DNA from: Nicotiana tabacum
Taxonomy: Eukaryota > Streptophyta > Magnoliopsida > Solanales > Solanaceae
Assembly: GCF_000715075.1 (NCBI RefSeq)
Contig: NC_134087.1
Location: 158,769,436-158,833,435 of the forward strand
Direction of reading: 5' to 3'
DNA: 64,000 nt
In this document: piece after piece, positions 53,392 to 64,000 of the stretch
How the letters are laid out: each line of letters opens with the position of its first letter
Numbering within the stretch: position 1 is the first letter of the stretch
Position numbers and translations under genes: made by a program
Notes under the pieces: generated by a model
Database searches by the model: none
Seen by the model: the letters and a program-made list of their open reading frames with translations, nothing else
What the model was told of the DNA's origin: nothing

Positions 53392-54330
53392 CTATAACTG
53401 ATCCTTCAACTCCTTCAACTTAGGAGGGGCCATACGATATGGAGGAATAGAAATAGGCTGAGTACCCGGCAACAGATCAATGCAAAAATCAATATCTCTA
53501 TCAGGCGGCATGCCCGAAAGGTCAGTTGGAAACACATCAGAAAAATCCCGTACTACAGGGACTGAATCAACTGTAGGAGTATCAATACTGACATCTCTCA
53601 CATAAGCTAGATACACATAACACCCTTTCTCAACCATATGATGAACCTCGAGGAATGAAATAACTCTACTAGAAGTATGATCTAAGGTACCCCTCCACTC
53701 TACTCGCGGTTCACCTGGAATAGCCAGTGTCACGATTTTGGCGTGACAATCAAGAATACCATAATGGGGTGACAACCAGTCCATGCACAAGATAACATCA
53801 AAATCTACCATGCTGAGTAATAATAAATCGGCTCTGGTCTCAAAACTACTAAGAACAACCACACATGACCGATAAACGCGGTCCACAATAAGAGAATCTC
53901 CCACATGAGTAGAAACATAAATAGGGGAACTCAAAGAATCCTGAGAAACACCCAAATGCAGGGCAAAATAAGAAGACACATAAGAATAGGTAGAGCCTGG
54001 ATCGAATAAAACTGATGCAACTCTATGGCAAACTAGGACAATACCTGTGATGACAAAATTGGAGGTGACAGCCTCGGTACGGGTAGGTAGGGCACAATAT
54101 CTGGCCTGGCCTCCCCCTCTAGGGTGACCTCTACCTCCCAGACCTCTACCTCTAGCTGGCTGAGCAGGTGCGGTAGCAACTAGAGCTGTAACCATGGCCT
54201 GAGAACTCTGCGGGGCACACTGTGGCTGAGACGTCTGTGGAGGTGCACGCCTCCTCAGTCTGGGGCAATCCCTCACCATATGGCGGGTGTCACCATATTC
54301 AAAACAAGCTTTGGGAGGATGTGGCAGCTA
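53392..54330 (-). pseudogene. Gyp10 zinc knuckle, protease and linker
   Basis: CFEYGDTRHMVRDC at about 54305-54264 is a CCHC knuckle whose second Cys is Tyr. Then a Gln/Pro-rich stretch, a Gly/Arg run (RGRGLGGRGHPRGGGQ), GIVLVCHRVASVLFDPGSTY (protease active site DPGS), SYVSSYFALHLGVSQ, MVDFDVILCMDWLSPHYGIL and [20 protein letters not shown] leading into RT. It is open for about 295 codons between TAG 54328-54330 and TAG 53392-53394. Confidence 0.9.
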
Positions 54331-55524
54331 TGACTGGCTCGGGCCAGGTCTACTGGATTGACCACTGAAAGTACCCTGCACAGGAGGCGCACTAGATACT
54401 GGAGATGCATAATAAGGCTCTTGAGGCCTAGGAGGATCTAGAAAACCATTGGCTGCTGGAAGAGCTGAATGAACAGGGCGACACATATAACCCCTACCAT
54501 GACGAACTGCAACTAGAGCATGGGCTCTAGAATAATGGCCCGACTCTCGAGACCTCTTGGCCTCCCTCTCCTCTCTATCGCTAGCATGCATACCCTCCAC
54601 TTTCCTAGCAATGCTCACCACCTACTGATAAGAAATATCCATCTCCAACTCACGAGCCATGTTAGGCCTGATGCTGGGAATAAGCCCCTCAATAAACCTG
54701 CGAACCCTCTCACGAATAATAGAAACCAAGGCCAGTGAATGTCTAGCCAAGCTAGTGTAACGGACAACATACTCCGAGACAATCATAGTATGGCACAAAT
54801 GCTCAAACTCTGCGTGCCATGCGTCCCTGAGGCTCTGAGGAACACTCTCTTAGGAACATATCTGAAAACTGAGTCCAAGTTAGGGAAGCTGCCTCATCCG
54901 GACTATCTAACTCATAAGTATGCCACCACTCATAGGCGGAAGGTAGTGAAGGAAATCCCGCTTGATCCTAATATACCCATGGTACGGAGAATACGGTGGC
55001 ACTCATCTAGAAATCCCAGAGCATCATCTGATGCTAGGCCACTGAATACAGGAGGCTTGTATTTCTTGAACCTCTCAAGCCTCAGCTACTCATACTCGAA
55101 AATCGCTGCCCTATCCTCGGGCTGATCAGGGACTGCAGGATATACAGGAATAATCTCTAGGACCTGATCAACATGCACTCGCTACTCAAAAGTGCGGGCG
55201 GCGGGAGTTTGTGCTCCTCCCCCGGCCTGAGATGTAGCTGCAGCAAGGGGAAGCAACCATGCCTGAGAAAGAGTGGTGTACATGCTTATAAACTCCGCAA
55301 GAGTCTCCTGGAGAGCCGGAGTAGTAGTAGCAGTAGGCGTATCAGGTGCCTGGACTCCACCTGGAACTACTGGTGGCACCTCGGGGGGGTGCTCTAGCTG
55401 CACCACATGCGTGTCCTCGGCCTCTACCCTGGCCCCGACCTCTGACGGCTCCAATAGGGGGCGTTGGTGCCTGATCATCTCTGATAGCATGTGTCCTCAA
55501 CATCTGTGAGAGAATAGAAGACAA
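54331..55524 (-). pseudogene. Gyp10 gag
   Basis: N-terminal part 55524-55182 in two frames: Pro/Thr-rich, with VVQLEHPPEVPPVVPGGVQA and ALQETLAEFISMYTTLSQAW. A capsid core follows, with stops and shifts through 55150-54640, then the C-terminal part 54621-54331 (EVEGMHASDREEREAKRSRE-like, with RPVHSALPAANGF and SSAPPVQGTFSGQSS), leading in frame to the zinc knuckle through a TAG at 54328. Gag forms the particle in active relatives. Confidence 0.82.
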
Positions 55525-55612
55525 AAGTTTAGAATTGTGATATCAAAAATCTCGCACGACAAGGAAATAAAATGAAGTGGAATTTTCCTAACAGTTACAT
55601 AGCCTCTCGTAG
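55525..55612 (-). other. Gyp10 leader remnant; PBS deleted
   Basis: GAAGTGGAATTTTCCTAACAG and TACATAGCCTCTCG match the Lard2 leader at 14798-14835, about 75-110 bases from its PBS. At about 55612 the sequence jumps straight into the LTR (AGAAGGGCTGATACTATAAG, the counterpart of 48400). The PBS and the last 250-300 bases of the 5' LTR are gone. Confidence 0.8.
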
Positions 55613-55984
55613 AAGGGCTGATACTATAAGGGAGAATGAAAAGGGGACTCCTCGGTCTGCGGACGAGGAAGATATACCTCGAAGGCTTTGGAGAATAACC
55701 TCGCCTCAAGGGTAGTAGGGCTGAGTCGAAGTATCTGGATTTCATGTGCAGAAAAGGCATGAGTACATTGAAGCGGTACTCAGTAAGTGCCAAGCCTAAC
55801 CTCGGTCGATGAAGGTCAGGGCCCTACTAAGTTTAGATGAAAAACAAGGTATAACAATATAGAATAAGACAGTATAATTAAGTGCAAACAGAAAGAAGTA
55901 ACACAGGATAGTAAGATTAACAACAACTATAACAGAGACAAAATAATCACAGAAGGAATACAGCTCAACACAGAGATAACAACC

Positions 55985-56260
55985 AGGGATCTCCCAGGAT
56001 ACCATCCTGTAGTCGCAAATATAAATATCCAGTGGATCTGTCGGGTGCCATCCCGTAGTCCAACTCATAGTGCGTGGGGATCTCCCGGAATATTGATCCG
56101 TAGTCCGAACTGTAAATACCCAGTACCGGGGAAATCTATCGGGTGCAGTCCTGTAGTTCCAATATAAAAGTGCAGGGGGATCTCCCCAAAAACAAATACG
56201 TAGTCCCAAAGTAAACTTGTCGGGGGATCTCGAGGAATACCGTCGCGTAGTCCCAAAGTA
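55985..56260 (-). repeat. Tandem array in Gyp10 5' LTR
   Basis: Counterpart of 48790-49070: five to six units with GGGGATCTCCCGG and CGTAGTCC. Confidence 0.86.
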
Positions 56261-57092
56261 AACACACAGCAACAACACGAAGAATACTCAATTCAATTCA
56301 AATTTCATTCCAAGGTAAAGCAAGTATTTCTAACCTAGCATGTTGCACAAAATCCAAATAAGGTAGTTTGAGCAAATAAAGCAATTAAGTTAATTAGACA
56401 TGCTTCCCTAAGCTAACAGTAGGCTTAAATTGCAAGTAGTATAAACAGGAAAAGAAACACAATGATAGTTAATTAATGAAAATGAGATTTTCAATAATTA
56501 GCACAAGTACGCACTCGCCACCTCACGTACAAGGCATTTCAAATATCAACAATACCAAATCTTAAGGGGAGTTCCCCCACACAAGTTTAGGCAAGCCACT
56601 AACCTTGAACCGGCTCAAATAATCAATCCAAAACCACGCTCTTACCACGAGTAATCGACTCCAAATGGCCCAAATCTATTCAAATCAACTGCATAATGTA
56701 AATATAACTTCAAGTAACTAATTTCACTAATTTATTCTAAGCTAATATGCTAGATTAGGAAAAATAACCAAAATTCCCTCAGGGCCCACGTCTCGGAATC
56801 GGGTAAAATTTACAAATGCAGAATCCTCACACTCTCACGAGTTCAGTCATACCAAAATCGGACCTCAAATCACCACTCAAAACTTTCCAATTAACCAAGC
56901 CCTAACCCCCAATTTTACCACTGATTTTCCTTCAAATTTCATGCTTACAATGATAAAAATCACCACAATAACGAGCTTAAAGACCAAAGACCTTACCTCA
57001 ATGGATCCCTCTGAAATCTACCTTGAAAATGGTCCCCAAAGCTTCTTCCCATTTGAAAAAAGATGAAAAAAAATTCAAATTCGTGAAGGCAT

Positions 57093-57111
57093 CTATTTAT
57101 GTGTTCTGCCC
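57093..57111 (-). promoter_or_regulatory. Probable core promoter of Gyp10 5' LTR
   Basis: On the minus strand GGGCAGAACACATAAATAG, identical to 49859-49877. Confidence 0.5.
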
Positions 57112-58046
57112 AGCAAATCCGCTTCTGCGGCCATGGGACCGCACCTGCGGTCCCTCTTCTGCGGAACTAAAGTCGCATCTGTGACAATTCATTAAACAGA
57201 AACTTCTGCACCTGCGATCTCATTTGCGTAGATGCGGTGCCGCTTTTACGGTGCCTAATCCACATCTGCAGCCAATCCTAAAATGCTTCAGACTGTACCT
57301 GCGGTCCTCTAAGCGCATCTGCGGGCTCACACCTGTGGTCCCCAAGCTGTAGGTGCGGTTATGACTGCAAACTCAGCAACTTTAGCTGCAAATTCCCAAC
57401 TCCAAACTTCCCGTTAACTATCCAAAATCATCCCGAGGCTCCCGGGACCTCAACCAAACGCACGAACAAGCCATATACAACTATCCAAACTTGTGCCAAT
57501 CCTAAAAACACCTAAAACAACATCGAAACATCGAATTAACAATGGATTCAAGCCTAAGAACTCCAAAAACTCCCAAATTACGCTTTTGATCAAAAAGTCT
57601 ATCAAACCTAGTCCGAATGACCTGAAAATTGGTACACACGTCACATTAAACACTACGGAGCTACTCTAACTTTCAAAATTCCATTCCAACAATTAGATCA
57701 AAATATCACTATCAAATTGGAAACTTCAAAAATTCAACTTTCGGCGTTACAAGCCTAAATAAGCTGCGGATCTCCAAAATACAATCCGAACACACGTCTA
57801 AGCTTGAAATCACCCAACGGAGCTAACGTAACTAACTGAATTCCATTCTGAGGCCGTCTTCATACTGCTCCGACTATGGTCCAAATTCTATGATTTAAAC
57901 TCTCATTTAGGGACTAAGTGTCCCATAACTCTCTGAAACTCCAAATAAACCTTCCTGCAACTCATAATTGCAGAAACAAACACGGAGAATGCAGTTAACA
58001 GGGGATCAGGGCGTTAATTCTTAAAACGATCAGTCGGGTCGTTACA

Positions 58047-59431
58047 TATACACATCATGCCTATAAGATTCAGCTCTAAGTAATTGATACTGTTTTGATT
58101 GATATATCCGTCAACTGTAGGTCTCTCCTAGAAATCGTGGCTATAGGATCAATGAAACAAAACTTGCACCTTTCAATAGCTTCACGCCTAAAATTGTCTA
58201 AGTTTGTCCATTTAGAAATCATTCCTCTAGGACTCTATGTTTGAAACTATTTATGTTGATACCCTCTTTAATCGTATTGCCCCCTTAGAAATCATGGCTA
58301 TAGGATTAAATACAATGAGAATTAGCATTACTCAACTGCTTTGTTTTAATATGTCTAAGTTTAATCATCTAGAAATCATGCCTATAGGACTTAAACAATG
58401 TTGCATGTACATCAGCTGTCCATGTACCAATTCTAGGTCTGCTTACTTATAATTGATCATCCACTCGCTCTCCTAGTAACCCTGCCTAGTCTTAATTGAT
58501 TCATAAAGCAACTATTCATCTAATTATGACTAGGGCATATTTACTTGACCATTCTGCCGATGTCTATTAGTTGATGAAATATGTGCATATGCACCTGTGT
58601 AGAGGTAAATATGAAATCCACTTTTGTGCTAATTTTATCTTACCTGAAGTCCTATATGTTTCAATTGTATGATGCCTAGTTTTATCATTCTTGAGCAGCC
58701 TAGTTTGAGTCCAGAACCACCTATAGTGGTCCAAAGCCTTCTGGAATATACGCATGGGACAGGTAGGCAGGAATAGGGCACGACATAGAATTGAACTAGT
58801 GTATTTTAGGCATACAACTTAAAGAGAGTAATCGGGTAGCATAAAATGATAGTTTGTGATCGCTGGGTAATATGAGCAACCCTTGTACTTTATGTTGCAG
58901 GTGGTGATCCTTTAGGCTAAAAAACTTAGGACCTCCCATGTATAACTATCCCTTGTGTGATTCAACTTTGACTTAGCTATATCTTGTAACCTCCAAAGAG
59001 TTGTACCAGCTAGCTTATTAATGGACGAATTATGTCTCCTTCGAACTATTTCCTTTAAATTACTTATGTATGACTTCTTTTTGTTATTTACTTTACCCCG
59101 ATTAGCTAATTCATCATCTAGAATCCCCACACCCGTATTTTTCATGCTCACTTAGAATAATTATATATAATTCAATAATCCCCACATAGTTCATAATTCA
59201 TCCATTAACCACAGTTGTGGACCTTGGAGAGTGCCTAACCCCTGTTTTGAGGTAATTTGAGCTCTTACCCGATATTTGAAAACACGGACAAGTTTAAATG
59301 GAGTTATTTGCAAATATGTTCCCTAACGTACCTCAAAATCATTAGGTGGCGACTCTTCTCTTGTAATACCCATTTAAAAGAATTTTCACATGTCAAAACC
59401 CGTTTTCGCGAGAAAACGGGGCATGACATCA
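58047..59431 (+). repeat. Ogre9 5' LTR, second part
   Basis: Continues the LTR after the right TATAC copy. It holds at least five subrepeats of the form TAGAAATCATGCCTATAGGA (58055, 58130, 58215, 58287, 58370). It ends GGGCATGACATCA at the PBS. Compared in reverse with 42390-43400 the end matches well. No gene. Confidence 0.78.
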
Positions 59432-59449
59432 TGGCGACTCTGCTGGGGA
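59432..59449 (+). other. Ogre9 primer binding site
   Basis: TGGCGACTCTGCTGGGGA directly after the LTR, identical to the Ogre5 site on the other strand (42372-42389). Confidence 0.82.
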
Positions 59450-60309
59450 TATACTTAAGCTCTTACCATAAAGAATTTTGCTTATGTGGAATTATTGAAT
59501 TACTTGTTTGACTTCTTTCATGTACCTCCCTCTTCTCGTCCCTTTATTTTGCTCGAAATTGCTAGATCATGAACCTCCCTTCCCCATCTCCTTTACTTGC
59601 TTCAAATAATTATGTTTTTGAATTTTTGTGAATTATGCTAAGTTTTTCCTTTGTCTTTTCCTTTCCCTTTCTCTCTCACTTATGTTGCCACATTATTTAA
59701 TATTACATTTACGTGCTTTCACCATGTAAATTACTTGACTACGTGTTATCATTTTTGCATAAACGTGTTTTCGATATCATGTTCAACTCGTGCCAATTAT
59801 CAACATAGCAGCACTTGATAAGTGCCCACACTTTCCGTAAATACCCTTGTCAAATCCGAAAGGCTTATTAGTGATAGACTAGTCGATCAACGATGTAGTC
59901 GACGGTCCCGTGCCTTTCCCTTTCAAGTAGTCTGCTTGAGAGTATCATTCTAAACCCTTTTAGAAAGTTATTTTGATTGAAAATATGCATGCAACATGTT
60001 AAAACCTATGATGGATTAAATACCCATGGTGTATTAATCCATTTATATGAACCATATCCAAAGTCTGAACAGATCTCCACAATCTCGAGGGACGCATTTA
60101 TGCTATGTGCATTACTTGAAGAAAATATGCTAATGTGTTGACTGTTATATCATAATTAATCAAATCGGGAGGGGGAAGGGATAAATCTTTAGTTCGATGC
60201 AGAAAATGAGGCACGAAATTCCAAGGTTCTGCATGGTCTAGAATATTCCACCTCTGTTGATTGATTGGTGGAACAACCTCGCACGTGTGACAGGCATCAT
60301 ATAAGAAAG
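59450..60309 (+). other. Ogre9 leader between PBS and ORF1
   Basis: Non-coding and T-rich. It starts ATACTTAAGCTCTTACCATA as in Ogre5. Blocks such as AGTCGATCAACGATG near 59880 match the Ogre5 leader at about 41830. Nothing else supported. Confidence 0.68.
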
Positions 60310-61758
60310 GTACTAGGTAATTCATCATCGTTTGATGGACATCCGTCCAAGCAGAGAACTAATTTAGGTAGCCACTAAGTTTTGAGATGAAAAGAGGGTC
60401 GTCTTTCAGTTTGGAAATATAGAGATGACTCCTCTTTTGGAAGAAATTGGGGGGTTTCGCCAGACTTCCAGGGGATAGTCCGGGTTTGTTGGTGCTAGAA
60501 AATCATACACCTCATGGTTTTCTAAAAATGGTTGGGTTCAAGAAGAATGATTAGTTGGGTTTCTTGAAGAAGTCCTACATTTTGTTTGAGTTTCTGTATG
60601 AACGGTATGGACATAGAAAATAATACTATTTGTATCATAAGGATTGGCCATCACCTCCATTGAATAGGTCCATCGTCGAGTTAATGCCTTCAAAGTCTGC
60701 TTCATGTGTTTGATGATTTTCCTAATGCAAGGAAGACAGATTCACACTCGTTTAGCCAGCCAGTACCATCATGGAAGGAATTGAGGGAAAAAACTATACA
60801 TTTTCCTATGATGCTAGCTGAGATGTATCGAGCCTTGGACTGATGCAAGCATGGGGCTAGATATTTTGAGGGGTCTATTCTTCTGCTACAAGGTTTAGTT
60901 GTTAGAACATCTCCAAAAAGGAGACTACCATTTTCCTTCGTAGGACATTGAATTATTATACTGCCAGTCATCATCCAAAGAAGATGACATTCGCTTCCAA
61001 TAGAAAGGTTGGGTATGATTTTTTACCAATCTGACTAACGAACAGGCACATTGGATGTTCGAGTGGTTTCCAAACAAAGAGTTCATAATCCGATCCAAGA
61101 AGGCCACTTATTTCGTATTGATTGGGTTGTAGGGTATTTTCCCTTATGCTCCAATCAGGTGGATCAGACAAGCTGGAAGGAAACAGGATATACCTTAGGT
61201 ATCCAATATGACTCAGAACAAGGCCGACTTCAAAGGGGATGTCATTCCGTTCAAGTTCGAGGCCCAGCATATGTGGAACCAAAATCTCATTGTAGATGGA
61301 GAAACTATAGAGCCCGACAGGTATCACCTTGGATACATGTACCACTACCTGTCGTGGAAAGAGTATGACATAACCTGGGATTTGAAATCAGGAATCAAGC
61401 TAAAAAGTAGGATCATAGACGAAGAGGTCGAGGCTTAAGTAAAATACAAGAGCTGTGCAAGAGGGTCTTCAAATTTGAGGCCAAACACTTGGACCAACAT
61501 AAGACAGACATGGAAGAAATAAGGGAATGGAAGGAGATCGCAAACAAGTCGACAAAGAAGTTGGATAACTTAGAGCGAGGATTAATGGAGTTTGAAGGGA
61601 AGATGAGTAAAAGGTTGTGGCACCGCCAGAGTATGGGCTACGATGAAGGAGGGAAGCTAGCAATGGCTTACTTACTGCTCGACATGCATGGCCTCAGGAA
61701 CGTGATCGAGGGATCCAAGAAGGCGAGGCATGAAGAAGGTCTATTTGGGACCAAGTAG
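60310..61758 (+). pseudogene. Ogre9 ORF1 (frameshifted)
   Basis: Same protein as Ogre5 ORF1, in pieces: FGNIEMTPLLEEIGGF near 60410, a counterpart of KKSYLPFEFLYE near 60570, NLTNEQAHWMFEWFPNKEFI-like near 61025, GDVIPFKFEAQHMWNQNLIV (61230-61290), DRYHLGYMYHYLSWKEYD, and a C-terminal charged segment (EIREWKEIANKSTKKLDNLE, 61516-61575) that may form a coiled coil, ending at TAG 61756-61758. Function unknown; plant mobile domain likeness is an inference. Confidence 0.72.
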
Positions 61759-62216
61759 AGTAGGAGAGTTCTCTTTCATTATTTTATAGTTAGGTTTCGT
61801 TTAGATTCGGTGTAACAAGGCTTGGTGCCATTAGCAACTCTATAGTATTATTTCGATTTATTAATAGATTGGTTTGATTTTTTCTCGCATTAATGGGATG
61901 AAGCAACATTGGCATAAAATTCTCCAAGTCTATTTGACTCTTAGGCCTACCTCTGGCGAAATGAGGTCCCCAAATTAGGATGTGAACAATTTCATGCCTT
62001 ATATGCTATCTGCCTCAATGCTGCAAAACACTTTTATTTCGTTTTACTAACTTGGCTACCTTTTTTTTTTTTTTTGATTATTTCTATTCTCAAAGTTTAG
62101 TTCGTGCATTCTAGCAACGTCATTATACCACACTAGATCTAGAGCTCGATCAGGCCCCCAACCTTGATAACCTCTCCCTTACCGTAAACATCCCCGACAT
62201 CAATCACCAAAATACT
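61759..62216 (+). other. Ogre9 spacer after ORF1, cut by LTR11
   Basis: Non-coding. CTCTGGCGAAATGAGGTCCC at about 61952 matches the Ogre5 spacer at 21956 in reverse. Contains a poly(T) run at about 62063-62078. Gag would follow in an intact element. Confidence 0.7.
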
Positions 62217-64000
62217 TGTCACGACCCAAACTGATGGACTGTGATGGGCACCCGGTACTTTACTTAACCGAGTAGCAACATAACGTATCTTTTCATGTCA
62301 TTATATCATAGATAACTGAGTCGGAAAGCTGACGTGAGATAAGTAGAATACAACATGTGATGCCAACTTATACATGAGACATACAGGCCTATAAGACCAA
62401 AATAACCTCTCAAATATTGAACATAGGTCGACAAGGCCATACAGTCTTTTACGTACATGACAACTGTCTACAAGCCTCTAAGAATACATAATTTTCATAA
62501 AGATTGGGACAGAATCCCGCTATACCAAACAATACACGTCTAATTCATACAAACCAAACAAGCAACTCCGAAGCAAATGGAGCGCACCACCATATTCCGG
62601 TGAGCTAATAGCCTACTTGGAGGACTCTCGACCTGTCTATCGGGACCTATGGGCATGAAACGCAGCTTTCCCAAGCAAAAGGGACGTCAGTATAAATAAT
62701 GTACCGAGTAGGTAAGGCACATAAAAATAAGTACATAAAAGACATGGAAGAAATATAGAGTAAATGACTCAACTTGTAAGTATGGATAAACATCTGTAAA
62801 TCATGAAATACTTATAATATCATGCATTTTAGTATGAATGTCATGTCGTGCATAGGTACATGTGTTCATAACATCATCAAGCCTCTGAGGGCATCCTATC
62901 ATATCATCTCAGCCACTATGGGAAAAAACATCAACGTATACCAGTTGATCAGGTGGTGGTGCGTATATAACGCTGTAACCTTTTCCCATATCCCATATAA
63001 CTATAATATACATATATATATGCTTATATAATGCCATCTGGTCATGGGTCAACGTACATGTATAAATGCATGAAATGCATAAGAAATACGTTAATAAGAT
63101 TTTCTCGGAATGCCATAGAAATCAATATGCCTTTCGGATAAACATTATCAAATACATATTTTTCTGAGACCCATGAACAGAAGATATAATAATAATTCAC
63201 ATGGGGAATCAAGAATATAGACACCCCTATTATTTCTATGAATAGAGTCATTTATGGAAATTGTGCATTTGAGTTTGTGACGTATAGATCATGCCAAAAG
63301 AAATAAGGGATAGCCTTAACATACCTGGACCGATTCTCTTGACAATTCCTCTATCACACGTCTTTTGCGAAGAACACATAATGGTGGATCGAAGTAGGGA
63401 AAAATTCATATGATATTATTGAGAAAGATTGCACCGTACACCATAAGAATCACAATTTCACGCTTTACAGAATCAACAACCAATAACAAAATCTCTTAGA
63501 ATTTGTATGGAATTGTTTTGATCTCTTCTCATGATCAGATCACTCTACTAACACAAGAGACCCACTTTGGTTTTAAGATACACATGAATTTACATTGCCA
63601 AAAATGTGTAGTAACTTAATGATCTTGCTAATTGTAGAAAGCCTTTGGGTGTGGCTCACTTGGTGGATGACTAAGCCATCCTAATCCCTCAAAATATGAC
63701 ATCTAGGCAAGACTTAATGAGTCACTTTAAATTGGATGGGGTGCTTCCACATAATTCCATAATTGGGGGTTTAATCATTATCCAATAATTCCATAATTAA
63801 TTAGGTAATATCTCATTACCTAATAATTAACTAATTACCCACATAATTAAGAATTATCTCAAATTACCTAAAATACTACTCCTTTTTAATACACTTTATA
63901 CATCATACTATCATGGTCATATGGTACCTTGTATGGCACAAATCCATAAATACCGAGTATTATAGCTCGAACATTATTTTATCCCAAATTGTGAAACTTC
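62217..64000 (-). repeat. LTR11: LTR of the Gyp6/Gyp7 family, cut by the window edge
   Basis: On the minus strand it ends TTTGGGTCGTGACA at 62217. It aligns with 25945 to about 27710 of the Gyp7 3' LTR. About 180 bases, including the TGTTACATCTC start, lie beyond the window. Whether a whole element or a solo LTR follows cannot be seen. More diverged than Gyp6 and Gyp7 are from each other. Confidence 0.85.

Larger units (their letters stand above)
48120..58046 (-). mobile_element. Gyp10: minus-strand chromovirus in the Ogre9 LTR
   Basis: On the minus strand: truncated 5' LTR 58046-55613, gag, zinc knuckle, protease, RT, RNase H, integrase, chromodomain, purine tract 50792-50780, 3' LTR 50779-48120. 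The end of the 5' LTR and the PBS are deleted at about 55612. Close relative of Gyp1 by protein. The pol frame is kept over long stretches but carries at least six TAG codons in place of CAG. Confidence 0.9.
55613..58046 (-). repeat. Gyp10 5' LTR, truncated (2434 bp)
   Basis: On the minus strand it starts TGTAACGACCCGACTG at 58046 and runs to 55613. It matches 48400-50779 including the tandem array (55985-56260), the motif array (57120-57360) and the promoter (57093-57111). It has a roughly 45-base stretch near 56703 (TAACTTCAAGTAACTAATTT) not present in the 3' LTR. Confidence 0.85.
46500..62216 (+). mobile_element. Ogre9: plus-strand Ogre-type element, both ends truncated, split by Gyp10
   Basis: LTR parts 46500-48119 and 58047-59431, PBS 59432-59449, leader, ORF1 about 60310-61758, spacer to 62216. 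It lacks the outer part of its 5' LTR (homology to the Ogre5 LTR starts well inside that LTR). Gag and everything after are absent because LTR11 lies at 62217. Gyp10 inserted in the LTR with TSD TATAC. Orientation is opposite to Ogre5. Confidence 0.78.

Overview
The window is plant nuclear DNA made almost wholly of nested, decayed retrotransposons. I see no host gene, tRNA, rRNA or CRISPR array. Long LTRs, chromodomain-bearing Ty3/gypsy polyproteins, Ogre/Tat-type elements with an extra ORF before gag, and an RTE-type LINE whose 3' tail resembles the tobacco TS SINE all suggest a Solanaceae genome, probably Nicotiana-like. The species is an inference. Labels below (Gyp1, Lard2 and so on) are mine.

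Layout. 1-6196: Gyp1, a plus-strand chromovirus cut by the window edge (broken protease, RT, RNase H, integrase and chromodomain, then a 2.9-kb 3' LTR). It sits in the 3' LTR of Lard2 (6197-19178, minus strand), a large element with chromovirus-like LTRs and an internal region of about 2.9 kb with no recognisable pol. The same LTR carries a 4.1-kb RTE LINE (RTE3, about 6700-10821). The 5' LTR of Lard2 holds a 713-bp solo LTR (Solo4, 17555-18267, target duplication GATAC). At about 19178 Lard2 abuts Ogre5 (minus strand, 19179 to about 46440), which reads, from its 5' end at the right, LTR, PBS, ORF1, gag, protease. Ogre5 ORF1 is split by Gyp6 (23017-40772, plus strand, TSD CTCTT). Gyp6 is itself an internal-deletion derivative, is split by Gyp7 (25945-34762, minus strand, TSD GTTCC), and has a truncated foreign LTR (LTR8, 38245-39681) in its 3' LTR. 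Near 46.45 kb Ogre5 lies head to head with Ogre9 (plus strand, about 46500-62216). The LTR of Ogre9 is split by Gyp10 (48120-58046, minus strand, TSD TATAC), and Ogre9 is cut at 62217 by LTR11, which runs off the window.

None of these copies looks capable of moving. Each has frameshifts, stops, deleted domains or a lost PBS. The most useful observations are the three-deep nesting proved by 5-bp target duplications; the CAG-to-TAG decay of Gyp10 pol, where six in-frame stops are all TAG at expected glutamines; the Ogre ORF1 with a domain resembling the plant mobile domain; the non-coding Lard2; the LINE tail shared with SINEs; and several unnamed subrepeat arrays inside LTRs, some palindromic. 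I found no convincing sign of a wholly new biological system.
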